Below are positions 24,709 through 36,200 of a DNA stretch of 64,000 nucleotides, piece after piece (position 1 is the stretch's first letter; every line of letters starts with the position of its first letter). The stretch comes from Actinostola sp. cb2023 (taxonomy: Eukaryota > Cnidaria > Anthozoa > Actiniaria > Actinostolidae). Location: positions 47,501 through 111,500 of the forward strand of contig JAUJYZ010000534.1 of NCBI GenBank assembly GCA_033675265.1, written 5' to 3'. A program made the translations under genes and the position numbers. Under the pieces are notes generated by a model that was given only the letters and a program-made list of their open reading frames with translations, was not told the origin of the DNA and did not search any database.

Positions 24709-24882
24709 TACAGTATGTGGTTCTAATTGTGAACGGGTACCCTAGTTACCAGAGACTATTATTTTATCTCTCTCTAAACTCTACGAGAGCGCCTACGGCT
24801 CGAGAGAGAAAAAATAATAGCATCTGGTAACCAGGGTACACATTAACTGAACATTGTTCACAATATAGAACCACATACTGTA
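24709..24882. mobile_element. Foldback MITE with GCCTACGGC core, TIR TACAGTATGTGGTTCT
   Basis: TACAGTATGTGGTTCTAATTG at the left mirrors the right end; the arms continue through GTGAACGGGTACCCT. The centre reads GAGAGCGCCTACGGCTCGAG at about 24783-24802. The same core occurs in unrelated foldbacks elsewhere in the window. It lies about 210 bp after the GPCR stop. Confidence 0.87.
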
Positions 24883-25433
24883 TTGCTGAGCTGTTCTTTT
24901 TGTAGCTATCGCCTTACACAACTTATAAAATCGACTTTGTTATGTAACACTTTTGAAAATATATATTTTAAACACTTTTTAAAGATCTATTTTTAATATT
25001 TTTCTGACGGGCTGATCACGTGTTATAGCATGTCCCAACGTAAAGCGGTACTTAATCAGTACTTGGAGTGGGATTAGGTACGATCTTACTCGTTGCATAC
25101 GCAACTCGCCCAAGACCAACCCGCTCTCGGGTTCCTCTGGCGTAATCTGGAGTTAAACCGCGCTCCTGATGTATATCAGATGCAGGCCAGTGATGATATT
25201 CGATGCGGCAGCATCACCGTGTATGGCGAACTAAGTGCTACGTAAAACCGCAACTGACAATCGTGACGATCCGTCCTTCAGCGCTAAGAACATCCTGTAT
25301 AAACGGCGAACGAACTATATAAATTATTTTTATAACTTTATTGAGTGCTATTTGTCTGTTTGTTCGTGTGTCCGCTAATTATTTCTCTGTGTGGACTTAA
25401 TGTTCAATCCATGCATGAGTAAGAAGTCGTTGT
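24883..25433. other. Intergenic; short 5S-like phrase, otherwise unassigned
   Basis: AATCAGTACTTGGAGTGGGA at about 25054-25073 resembles the 5S rRNA internal C box region, but the rest of a 5S gene is absent. The block 25100-25320 is GC-richer than its surroundings and has no open frame I trust. Confidence 0.35.
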
Positions 25434-25601
25434 TATAGAGTCGTTTTCGTATGAGTGGGAAAGTTACGGTACCGTGCCGTATTAAAAGAGTTTGATTGGA
25501 TGAGATGCATCTGCGCGTTTTTTGATTGGTTCAGAAAGGAAGCCATTTGAGTGTTATGGTACTGTAAGTTTCCCATGAACTCGTACGAAAACGACTCTAT
25601 C
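25434..25601. mobile_element. MITE, TIR ATAGAGTCGTTTTCGTA, copy 1
   Basis: The ends ATAGAGTCGTTTTCGTA and TACGAAAACGACTCTAT are perfect mirrors flanked by TA-like bases. The interior contains two TGATTGG (inverse CCAAT) words. A second copy is at 42482-42640. Confidence 0.9.
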
Positions 25602-25936
25602 AGTTGTGTCTTGGTGATTATTTACTCATGTCATGTTATTGATATCCAAATCTATTCTTGTGTTTTATTTTCTCGTTCAGTACAATAAACTTAATTTATT
25701 AATGAGTAAGTCTAGAAGAATTCAAGACTCACTTAGATCCAAATGTGTCGTGTTTCATAAAAAATGTCATTAAATAAATATGAGTAAATAAGAACAGTTA
25801 TTAGATGCCATGCCTGGTAATATATGAATTGAAGGTATTTAACTTTGTCAGGCAAAGGAAATAGACGACAAACGCGTATTCAGACGTTTCGCCGGTGAAG
25901 GCTTCATCAGTGGTATATTTAAACTGAAAATCACTA

Positions 25937-26836
25937 ACTTAGGGTGGACTAACATATTAATTTGGCCCGTTGCTAGGGAAACTTTGAAGGCTCATAAAAT
26001 TCCTAAAATCAGTACACAAGGCATGAAACTTTTGGAAGTAGAGGTTCGACATGTGATGACGTCATCACGTACGTCCTTAAGACGTCATCACATCGTAAAA
26101 GCCCGCCGTTTTTCATAGGGTTTTGATGAATTAAACATATTTTGGTATAATCTGAAAATGTATATCAAGGTGCAGAAGACTAAGCACGCGTTTTGCGTTT
26201 CAATGAAATTTGAATTTTTTTATGGCAGTTTCTTTGCATTTTTAACGACATTTATGTCCATAACTTTTCCATTTTCTCTTTGTTTTTAAAATCCATGCTC
26301 CAGTTTGTGGAGAATACTTTTTTTAGCAGATACATAAAGAAAAAAGTTAACTTTTTTGAAAACGTGAAAAGAACGGCTTTTTTTTCGAAAATGCCGTTTT
26401 TGTGACTTGGGCTACCTGTGGTCGTTATAATTTTCGTTCGCAAGACAAATACATGACAATTTAGGTGTGTTAGAAAAATGTCTTTTCTGCACTTTCTTTT
26501 GGTTCAAAGTACATGAAAATGTACCCAGAAAGGAAGATCGATATTTACTTGTCATTTGTGTGGTTTTCTCATGTTTTGAAGCATTATTATTATTATTTTA
26601 ATACAGCTCAAATTAATTTGTGCAAAGTCTTTCGATACGGCAAAGTTTTCCAGTCGTGTTTTCAAGGTGTTTTTACCGATCTTCGACGTACTTCATCTAC
26701 TGTTTGACATGATTCATTTTGACAGGCAGAGTCTACAACAACAACCTGATGAGTAAGGTAATCTTTGATTGTTTTTTATTGATTTATCGGCGTTTTTTAC
26801 TCTGAGGTTGAAGTTTTTGTGACGATAAGTCGGCTT
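25937..26836. mobile_element. Copy 2 of the TTAA-GGGGGGATTAAC element, right end lost
   Basis: It starts TTAG-GGTGGACTAACATATTAA and then follows 10015-10900 closely (blocks TTTGGCCCGTTGCTAGGGAA and CCAGTTTGTGGAGAATAC). Similarity ends after GTCGGCTTGTT near 26838. A small ATT expansion at 26584 is specific to this copy. Confidence 0.85.
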
Positions 26837-27480
26837 GTTATATTGGTTTCATCGGAAATTTCATCGGAATTTCATCGGCGACATTTCGACTATTTTCGTC
26901 CGGGTGTCGACAAGGCGCAGTATCACGGTGCGCATGCGTCAATTTCAATGATATGCAGAGGTCGACAACGAAGCCGTTTGTTTACGAAGAGAATCGCGCT
27001 GGTAAATTTCAATGTTGTGTTTTGAAAGTGTTTTTCGATCAAGCTTTCGCAGAGTGCTTCCAAGTTATTCGAAATATACAACCTTTACAGGTGCGAATGA
27101 GGCCAAACTTTTTAACCTCAAAAAAGTCCATTACGCAAAAACAAGATCCAAAAAAAGTCTCCACATAAAATCGAGAACGGTAGGATATCATTTTTTTCAT
27201 TCAACCCCAAAAAAGTCCTTGCAAGAATCTTTATATCAAAAAAAGTCCACCAGAAAATTGCTAACCCAAAAAAGGTCTTCGCACCTCCCCGTCACTGATA
27301 CCCCTTCGCACCTCCCCCCACCCCCCCCCCCCCCCCCCCCCCCTCGGGTTCAAAACACAGACTAACGAACACGTTACTACTGTATAAGGTACTGGGTTAC
27401 TCGTGTTTTACTTAATTGTATAAGTAGTACGGCTCTACAATGAGGCTGCACAATATAATCGGAGATTCCCGTGTAAAAGT
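26837..27480. other. Intergenic with a C-homopolymer at 27317-27343
   Basis: Phrases of the type CAAAAAAAGTC recur at about 27118-27270, giving a weak degenerate repeat. The C run is about 27 nt. No gene seen. Confidence 0.5.
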
Positions 27481-27862
27481 CCCGGGGTGGGGTGGGGGGT
27501 ACTCCCTTTGTCCAAGTGGTAGGGGTGATCGGCGGTCCTTTTAGGGTTGAAAATATTTCCTGTGTGTACCTTTTAGGGTTCCGACACAAAAGTCAGTTAC
27601 GTAACACGAGTCCGTACCTTTTAGGGTCAATTGAAAGAACAGAAGAAATATGTTGTCCAGTCACTGATTAAACGATATCAGCACAATCACTTTTTCGCCA
27701 TATATGGTCATATATGTCGTACCTTTAAGGGGTTGAAATCAACATGGCTTCAACAGCTCTTTTAATTTATGCGTACCTTTTAGGGTCGTTTTCAAAACCG
27801 ACCGCCGATCACCCCTACCACTTGGACAAAGGGAGTATCCCCCCCCCCCCCCCCCCCCGGGG
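27481..27862. mobile_element. Foldback MITE, TIR GGGTACTCCCTTTGTCCAAG
   Basis: The left arm (GGGGGGTACTCCCTTTGTCC, then AAGTGGTAGGGGTGATCGGC) is mirrored at 27800-27862. The interior repeats TACCTTTTAGGGT four or five times. Ends run into G/C homopolymers. Confidence 0.88.
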
Positions 27863-28093
27863 TAAAGTATGAAGGTCAAAATCGCGAACTCATGTTGTCA
27901 AACTCAAGGTCTTGTCTCTAGGTCTTGTCAGTTTTCTTTGCCGTTGTGTGGCAAACTGACTTCTAAACCTTGCAGAAATAAAAGCTCATACCATGTGACA
28001 GTTGTTTGCAATAACTTTTCATCGTACACAAGAACTCGAATGAATAATACAGTAGCCTGACTTGTAAGGTCTTCTTTGAGCCGAACATAATAA

Positions 28094-28236
28094 AGCGGAG
28101 AGGAACAGGCATTTTCCACTCTCCCTATGTTTTAGGTCATTTTTCTCCTTCCTCCCTGTTTGTTTCGGTTGTTTCTACTTCCTCCCTCTATATTTTGAGC
28201 CATTTCTCCCTCCTCCCTGATCCGTTCCTCTCCGCT
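28094..28236. mobile_element. Short MITE, TIR AGCGGAGAGGAAC
   Basis: AGCGGAGAGGAAC at 28094 is mirrored by GTTCCTCTCCGCT ending at 28236. The interior is pyrimidine-rich, with the phrase CTCCCT repeated. Confidence 0.7.
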
Positions 28237-28639
28237 CATAATAATTCAAGTGATCAAGTCAGTTTGGTGTCAAACGTTCGGCTAACTTTCCTACCTCCTT
28301 TGAACCCTCCTTTGGCACTCCAGAGCTAGGAGATGTCTAGCGAACTCAGAATCGGTATTCTATCTTCCCAAAAAAATTATAATTTTGTCTACTGAACTAC
28401 ATTCGTTGTCAACCACTACCTTCCCGGCGGTCGCCATCGTTCTTGAGTTATCGTTCTCGCCGATTAAAAATAAACCGTATAAACTTGGACTTCAAACCAA
28501 AAATAACTACTTGAAAAGACGAAATAACAATCAGTCTATATACTGAACAAGTATAATCTTCTAGAGTGCAAGGATTCCAATGATATCATTCGATATATTA
28601 ACACACTCGGGTCTCCCGTCTTGAAAACAATTTCGTGTT

Positions 28640-28700
28640 GGCCTGGTTAAAAATTATAAAGTGACGCATGCGCACAACCGTGATACTGCCCCTTTTAAAG
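28640..28700 (-). repeat. Fragment of a TTAAAGGGGCAGTGTCA-type element end
   Basis: On the minus strand it reads TTTAAAAGGGGCAGTATCAC, followed by GCGCATGCG. A similar end (TTAAAGGGGCAGTGTCAAG, then GCGCATGCG) is at 54001. Only one end was recognised in each place. Confidence 0.55.
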
Positions 28701-28804
28701 CATTGTGTATTTTGGTTTGAAGGTTGTTAGTTATATATTTATAATACCATGATCGCCTCGGTTTCCTTTGTCCTTCCAGGGACATACAAACCACTAAATC
28801 TCCC

Positions 28805-28935
28805 TTCTCCAATTTTCCGACCGGGAAATATAGGAAGACAATGTAGAAATCCATTGTCTAATTTTCCCGCCGGGAAAATTAGACAATGGATATTTGCATT
28901 GTCTCACTAATTTTCCCGGCGGGAAAATTCGAGAA
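28805..28935. repeat. Three spaced copies of the palindrome AATTTTCCCGGCGGGAAAATT
   Basis: Self-complementary 20-bp words occur at about 28811-28831 (diverged), 28859-28880 and 28911-28931, with ACAATG spacer phrases between. They could fold separately or with each other. Confidence 0.75.
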
Positions 28936-29059
28936 TGGAGACTCGGATCGTCCCCAGTTTGTCCCTCATATAACAATCACTGGGACATTGGACAGAGTAG
29001 TCTGTCCGAATTACGTTTAACCTGAAAGCTGCTGATCTCAATTCTTGAGAGTTTGCACG

Positions 29060-29230
29060 AGGGGTCTTCGATGAAGACCCTTAGAAAAAATGGATCAAAT
29101 CCCTCGAAATTCGGAATGCTGGTTTGCTTCATTTCTTTGATGAGTCTGGATTTCATTTGGACAACTTTGTGTAAAATTCACGGGAGTTTGAACGAGGTCT
29201 TCGTTTTCCAGATCTGGAAAACGAAGACCC
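29060..29230. repeat. Palindromes built on GGTCTTCG, one perfect over 34 bp
   Basis: 29196-29229 is a perfect 34-bp palindrome centred on AGATCT with arms GGTCTTCGTTTTCC. A shorter one, GGGTCTTCGATGAAGACCC, is at about 29062. The same GGGGTCTTCG phrase recurs at 29341. Confidence 0.85.
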
Positions 29231-29704
29231 CGATGAAAATCATCAACGAACAGTCGGCTATGCTAATATTCTTTCACAAATGATTACCGAACGATGATTT
29301 TATTGATTAGATTTGTTAGCTCTTACAGAATCATGGGTTTTTGGGGTCTTCGCTTTCCAGACACCCATATTTTAAACTAACATTCACAATCTTCCAGACA
29401 TGATACAATCTGGATAATACGAGTTTTACTTCCATTTTGCTCGATCAGTACCTCGCTCAAACTCTTGATTTGCAACGTGATTATTCTCTTAATAGACGAT
29501 CTTCAGTTATATTTTTCGATTATTGGTCAGGTAAATTAGGAGGATTGCTTACCTCAGTCATTGTTTATCCATGTTTATCGGTCACAATACCACTGGAAAT
29601 CCACGCCGAAAATCCATATAAACGACCACAAATATGCATTAATAAAAACAGCTAGCTCCATCCTGCTCGAAGGACCAGTAATCTGTCGAGGCCAGTAAGC
29701 CACA

Positions 29705-31917
29705 TACAGTCCATTCAGAAAACGTTGTCGCTGACCGGCCTCACTACGCGACTAGACCGAACGGGAGTATGGGTAGAAATCACTGAAGCAATAAATTATT
29801 CGCTCTGGAAATTTATTTTCTTATTACCATAATGGAAAGTAATACTCGAATGAATGCATGCCTTCGTGTTTTACGCAAGGAAAATAAGGCTAAGAACAGA
29901 CGTCGAATTATTCATGTACCGTTCCTAATTGTTGCAATAAAGTACATGAAAAGAACGGCGTCTGGTTCGAATTGGAACGGTCTATTTAATTTGGAACGGC
30001 TCAGGCGTACCGCACGCCTAGGTAAGCCGAATAATACGCCTATGGATCGAGTCTGAGACAAACGGCGTGCTGTCCAAGGGCCGTTCCAAATGCATAAGTT
30101 ATTATAATGTATTCAAATGTATCCGTGAGTTGTAAGTGCGGCTGCAGAACGGCATTTGATTCAGACGCCGTTCTTCTCATGTACTTTCACGCATGATTTA
30201 TTATTCAAAAGCTCCAGATTATCGCATTCCAGCGTTTTTTTCGGAATACACAGGCGCATATGCGTTCAGTTTGAATGTAAACATGGCGGCTTGGCGTGCA
30301 ACTCTTGTGAGTGATATGTGTAGTTTTTGCTTTGAAAACACCAATTTGCGCTGTATTGGCTGCCTTTTTCCGATGTGCAAGAAGTGTTGTAAGTGACCTT
30401 CTGAGATACTGAAACTTGGGCTTCCTGTGTAATGGAGTGTCGTGAATATTTGGAACGACTCAGTAAGAACGACGTCTGAATCAACAGGCGGACTTATGTT
30501 GATTTCTCAAGCATGTTAAGGCAGGGTCTTTTTCCGATCCTTGGAAAATCACATTTTCTGTTATATCTGCTTCCAAATTAAACGTATGCAGTTGATTTTT
30601 GTTCCTAAAGTCACATTTAGGTTTCTTAATATTTTGAGCTTGATAGTGTTGGCTTTCGGTAGTCACGTGACCTTAAGGCTATGAAAACAGATATTTGCAA
30701 ACGGGGTGATGGTTGTTTTGTATTTTCAAAACATTTTTATGTGAAGCAGTTAAGTTCAAAGAGCTAAATGAGAATCTGTTTGGAACGGATGACTATAGTT
30801 TTTAATTAACGATAAAATTATAATAATAGAAATAATGAACTTAGTCACGTGACCTGTTTTGTGGATTATCTCGTTAGCAAAATAGGAAAAACATCCATTC
30901 CAAACGGAACCTTGTTATGCACCTGAAATGCAACAATATTACACCAAAAGATTTCAGAAATAAATCACAACCATCACCCCATTTCCAAATCTATATTTCC
31001 TCCGTCAATAGGTCACGTGACCATGGAATGTCAAAAATGTCAAACTGAAAATGTCAAGCAACCTAAATGTCACTTTAGGACCAAACATCAATTTAATAGG
31101 TTTAAACTGGAAGAAGATATTTGAAAACATAGAAAGTGTAAAAAGACCCTGCCTGAGTTGGGTCGATCTAAATATGAATTAGGAACGGTACATGAATAAT
31201 TCGACGTCTGTTCTTAGCCTAAGAGTCGTTATCACTCATTTTCGGTCAAGTACGTTCCGTGCTGTGACAATGTTCAGTCGTTGAAAGACCACTAAATCAT
31301 CCAAACCACTCGCCAGCGTAGGTCTTCACTGTAAGCTCGAGGCATGGCTAATCAGATACCGTATTTCCTCAAATAAACGCCCAGCCTCCAATAAACGCAT
31401 CCCTCCAATAAACGCATCCCTCCAATAAGCCGGGCCCCCCCCCCCCCCCCCCCTTCAGGAGAAAAACCGTTAATATACGCCTCCCTCTTTTAAACGCCCC
31501 CTTCTAATAAACGCCCCTCATAGAGGGGCGTCTATTAGAGATACGCACTCGAAAGGGGCGTTTATTAGAATAGACACGAAAAGCAAACACTGACATTGAA
31601 AGATTCCTGTTTTTATTCTTTAAATGTCTACAACTGACTCATTACCGCTTATGTTTTTCATCGTATTGTTGTTGACTCGGGAAACGTTTCCAAGGCAAAA
31701 TTTGGAGTTTCGAAATATACGCCTCCCTCTTTTAAACGCCTCCCTCTAATAATCGCCCCCTCTAAGACTTCAAATTTTAAATAAACGCCCCCGGCGTTTA
31801 TTTGAGGAAATACGGTATCAAGTTAACAGCTTCAGTGATTTCTACCCATACTCCCGTTCGGTCTAGTCGCGTTGGCGGTGTGGCTGTTCGGCGACAACGT
31901 TTTCTGAAAGGACTGTA
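29705..31917. mobile_element. 2.2-kb TIR element containing further nested palindromes
   Basis: The outer TIR TACAGTCC-TTCAGAAAACG at 29705 mirrors CGTTTTCTGAAAGGACTGTA ending at 31917; arms extend about 85 bp (through CCGAACGGGAGTATGGGTAG). A second palindrome lies inside, with arms near 29885-29930 and 31180-31225 (GACGTCGAATTATTCATG). A third pair, CAGGGTCTTTTTCCGATC/GTAAAAAGACCCTG, is at about 30523 and 31138, with GTCACGTGACC near 30663 and 31012. No transposase was recognised. Confidence 0.8.
31356..31818. mobile_element. MITE, TIR ATACCGTATTTCCTC, nested in the 2.2-kb element
   Basis: ATACCGTATTTCCTCAAATA at 31356 is mirrored by TATTTGAGGAAATACGGTAT ending at 31818. The interior is made of CCTCCAATAAACGC-like phrases. 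It lies between the inner and outer right arms of the surrounding element, so it is younger. A diverged relative is at 41936-42231. Confidence 0.88.
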
Positions 31918-32505
31918 TACTTAACTTGTTTACAAACGAACTTTATTTTTACTCTGACTTACAACAACTGAGTCCAAAAAAACATGTGCTTGCCTCGCTC
32001 CGAGCGCTCTCCGAACAACACCGTACCCGATGCACGCCCGGAGATAGACAATTTACATATACATATACAATATTAACAACGTTAAAATACAATGTTTGGT
32101 CGTGACATATATCCAAATCTATTCCTGTGGCTTATTTTCTTTAGTCAACTTCTTTTAGCTTATCACGAGTGATACACCTATTTCAAACAACGTTGACAAC
32201 GGACGATCTGAAATGGATGATCTGAGATCAAGACGAATTTGGGAAACTGAGGGTCTTTCGTTAGTAACATGCGAAATTCATTCATTCGACCTCAAGCTTG
32301 GAATCACGCTTGGTGCTTGAACGAGATATGGCGGAGGTTAACGTGAATTTAAAAGTTTCAGATCATTCATCCAATTCAGATCGACCGTTTTCAAGGTTTC
32401 TTGAAATAGGTGCATATAAATACTTCAGTAAATATTTATTTTAAAGGTTTATTTTTAAATTATTGTAAGAGCGCTGAGACACAGTGTGGCGCTCCTAAAG
32501 CCATT
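31918..32505. other. Intergenic, nothing recognised
   Basis: No repeat partner or coding signature found. Confidence 0.4.
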
Positions 32506-32519
32506 TATTATTATTATTA

Positions 32520-32602
<83 letters not shown>
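32506..32602. repeat. (TTA)n microsatellite
   Basis: About 32 units, nearly uninterrupted, preceded by TGGCGCTCCTAAAGCCATTT, which may be the 3' end of a repeat that carries this tail. Confidence 0.95.
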
Positions 32603-32627
32603 GAAAAAACATGCATGCATATAAATA

Positions 32628-32800
32628 ACTAGACGCTCTATAAGCGTTCACTCGGCGGGCTTTAAATGAGCCTTCGGTTTGCTCAGCGGCACCGAGTGCA
32701 TGCGCTTTGGTACCCAGTTGCCGATGTGTGCATGTCCATAAATATAATAAAAGCCCATTTTTCAATTCGGCGTATCACAGGCAAACCGCCGAGTAATAAG
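32628..32800 (-). mobile_element. Helitron-like 3' end with short body, copy 1 (tentative)
   Basis: On the minus strand the sequence ends in a hairpin (ACGCT, loop TATAG, AGCGT) followed at once by CTAG and then T, as at Helitron 3' termini. The plus-strand right side has AAAAGCCCATTTT, then TCGGCG, CACAGGC and GCCGAGTAATAA. The same two ends occur at 55110-56554 around a longer interior. No Rep/helicase and no certain TC 5' end was found. Confidence 0.45.
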
Positions 32801-32899
32801 GACCATTCCAGTTACGATACTGTAAAGGAATATGTATATAAATATGTATATACTATGTGTGGACTAGTGGTGTATATGTACAATGTATATTATAACCTT

Positions 32900-33080
32900 T
32901 ATCATTGAAGTGCGACCTTCAATACAGCTTGTCAGGTTTGAAAACAGCTTGACGTCAATCAAACAACATGGGCGTGTCTAGACTTTAACCAATCATAGCA
33001 AAGCTAGTTTGATTGACGGCCGTCTAGACTGGAGTTTGTCTGAAAGCGTTGTAGTTTTCAGGGTCGCACTTCAACGATAA
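32900..33080. mobile_element. MITE, TIR TTATCATTGAAGTGCGACC
   Basis: TTATC-TTGAAGTGCGACC at the left mirrors GGTCGCACTTCAACGATAA at the right with one mismatch. The interior contains CCAATCA and a partial inner mirror (TCAATCAAAC / GTTTGATTGA). Confidence 0.87.
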
Positions 33081-33292
33081 TGGTTGTAAATGTAACAAAC
33101 TAAACTTGAACTTAAAAATTTAATAATAAAGAAGACGCTCTTTTAAGATAACAAGAATAAAATTAAAATAAAATCCGCGTTAATTCGGGCTTCCTTTAGA
33201 TCAATGAAGCTATTTTAATAGCTTGTTTCATCTATTTTAAATGGTTATGAATAACTTTGTATCGTCATACTGAAAAAGTTTTGCCTACGAGT
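33081..33292. other. 3' flank of the minus-strand gene
   Basis: AT-rich; presumably contains the 3' UTR of the gene ending at 33293. No clear AATAAA on the minus strand was found close to the stop. Confidence 0.4.
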
Positions 33293-36200
33293 TCAAGGTT
33301 TTTTTAAAACCTTCAAAATTCCGCTGAATTTTTTTCCCTTTTCAGGCTTGTAGGTGGATATTCCCGGAATACATTCATCGTCGCCGCAGTTTTCGTGTTG
33401 GTACTTCAGGAACTCAAAGACGTCATATTTCACAGGACTTTGGCTTCTTTCTGCAGAATTATGGCGGCCTTCTGAATGGCTTGCTTCTCTACGACTCGGG
33501 TGACTGACTTCTTCTTCATCTTCTTCATCTGATGGAGTTCTGTACTCGATGTGCCTCGAGCGATGAAAGGTGTTACTATGATTGTGACTGGCAGCTGGAC
33601 GTTCCGCCTGCGATGGAATGTCGAAGCCCCCTGTAATACTCTGCCTTTGGCCTAGACAAAGGTTTCTTATACGTTGCCTTTGTTGTTCTACATCCGCTTT
33701 CTCCTTCTCCATTACATGACAGTACCTGTTATCTTCAGCCAATTCTTGATGATGGAGAGTTAGCATGACAGGTTCTAATTTCCAACTGCGGTGTGTAGGG
33801 AACCGGAGAGACTCACTCGAGTCGACTGTTTGATCCGTGACCAGACCCTTTTTCTTAGAATGTGGTGCGATAACGTCACGACTGGCGATTTTCGTCGTCT
33901 CTTCTCTGATGCAAGGAAGTGTTGGAAGAGGCATGGCAGAAATATACGTGTGGCCGCACAAATATGCCTGATTAGTGTAGATCCCATGAGATGATTCTAC
34001 AACGATAAATTTGGCAGTTGTATTTGCTATCTCTTGCAATTGTCCTTATGGGCTCCTCCCTTCATTGGTGCTTCGCATGGGTATGTAGTCTGCACCTCCC
34101 TCCATCGGTGCTTCTCATAGTGTGGCTGCGTAGTCTACCCCTCCCTCCATTGGTGCTTTGTATGGGTATGTAGTCTAGCCCTCCCTCCGTTGCTGCTTTG
34201 GTGATGGGTGTGTAGTCTTCACCTACCACCATTGGTGATTTATATGGGTGTATGCCCTCCATTGGTGCTTCGTATGGGTGTGTAGTCTACCCCTACCTCC
34301 ATTTGTGCTTCGTATGGGTGTGTAGTCTACCCCTCCCTCCATTGGTGCTTCGTATGGGTGTGTAGTCTACCCCTCCCTCCATTTGTGCTTCGTGTGGGTG
34401 TGTAGTATACCCCCTCCCTCCATTGGTGCTTCGTATGGGTGTGTATAGTCTACCCCTACCTCCATATGTGCTTCGTATGGGTGTGTAGTCTACCCCTGCT
34501 TTCATTAGTACTTTATAGCGGTGTGTAGTCTACCCCTTTCTCCATTGGTGCTTCGTATGGGTGTGTAGTCTACACCTCCTTACATTGGTGCTTCGTATGG
34601 GTGTGTAGTCTACACCTCCCTCCATTGGTGCTTTGTATGGGTGTGTAGTCTAGCTTTCCCTCCGTTGCTGCTTTGGTGATGGGTGTGTAGTCTACTCCTC
34701 CCTCCATTGGTGCTTGATATGGGTGTGCAGTCTAAACCTCCCTCCGTTGTTGCTTTGTATGGGTGTGTAGTCTACCCCCTCCCTCCATTGGTGCTTCGTA
34801 TGGGTGTGTATAGTCTACCCCTACCTCCATATGTGCTTCGTATGGGTGTGTAGTCTACACCTCCTTCCATTGGTGCTTCGTATGGGTGTGTAGTCTATCC
34901 CTCCCCCTGGTGCTTTGTATGTAGTCTACTTTCCCTATGCTGCGGTGTGTAGTCTACCCCTCCCTCCATTGGTGCTTCGTATCCGGTGTGTAGTGTGTAC
35001 TACCCCCTCCCTCCTCCATTGGTGCTTTGTATGGGTGTGTAGTCTACACCTCCCTCCATTGGTGCTTTGTATGGGTGTGTAGTCTACACCTCCCTCCATT
35101 GGTGCTTTGTATGGGTGTGTAGTCTAGCCCTCCCTCCATTGCTGCTTTGTGTGGGTGTATAGTCTACGCCTCCCTCCATTGCTGCTTTGTATGGGTGTGT
35201 AGTCTACACCTGCCTCCATTGGTGCTTTGTATGGGTATGTAGTCTAGCCCTCCCTCCGTTGCTGCTTTGGTGATGGGTGTGTAGTCTTCACCTACCACCA
35301 TTGGTGATTTATATGGGTGTATGGCCTATCCCTCCATTGGCACTAGATTTATACTAATACTCACCGTGTAATTCACTCCTGAGTAAAGTGCCTTTAGAAC
35401 CGCCCTTCGTATTAATGGTTGGTTCGGTGACTGCTCTCATCCTCAAGTAATTGGATTGCCTGGGACGCGCCAACAGGTTCGTAGTTGAACACGATATTCT
35501 TTCTTTGTGTCCAGTTGCCAAGGGCTTTTCTCGCTGAACCTGAGACGTGTAGTTGGAAAGACTGGTATTCTTTCTAGATGAAGCATATGAATCCCTTGTA
35601 AAGGCATTGTTGTCGTCGTCATGAAAACGACCTGACATAAATCATGTGATAGGTGAGAACGGACCACAATCACAATATATATCACATATACAGTCAATGT
35701 TATTAACGTTGTCCAGCTAAAAAGAGATTAACACTACAATAAATGTCACGTGTCTCATTCTATATTCGTTTTGCGCACATGGAATTTTAATTTCAAAAGC
35801 ATAAATCACCTCTTCCTGTGAACATGGGCATTGTTTACATTCTCTTCTCACACTGAGGTGATGTTTGCTTTTGAAATTAAAATTCCTCGCGTGCAAAACG
35901 AATATATTATGCGACACGTGAAAACACCACAATAAATGCCAATTGTCGCATAATATTAAAAAAAACTCTTTTTAACTGGACAACGTATGGTCATTCGAGG
36001 CATTTAATTGATTATACTCATTTCATAGATTGGACGGGGACTTTCTCAACAAAATTATTCAAAACCAGGTAAAAAAATAGGAAAATGAACAATTTCAGTC
36101 GCCATATCCACCAAAGTTTCCAATTTCAAATTGTCAAATTTCCGAAGACTTTATTAAAAAAAAAAATTAATTAGGATTAATTCACATTTGTATATCGACG

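Noticed and set aside
25013..25100. 5S rRNA gene or 5S-derived SINE
   Set aside because: Only about 16 bases around AGTACTTGGA resemble the internal promoter. The A box and the rest of the gene are not recognisable and there is no second copy.
29705..31917. Host gene inside the 2.2-kb element
   Set aside because: Open frames at 29832-30056 and 30193-30396 overlap the arms of inner palindromes and are not supported by any recognisable domain.
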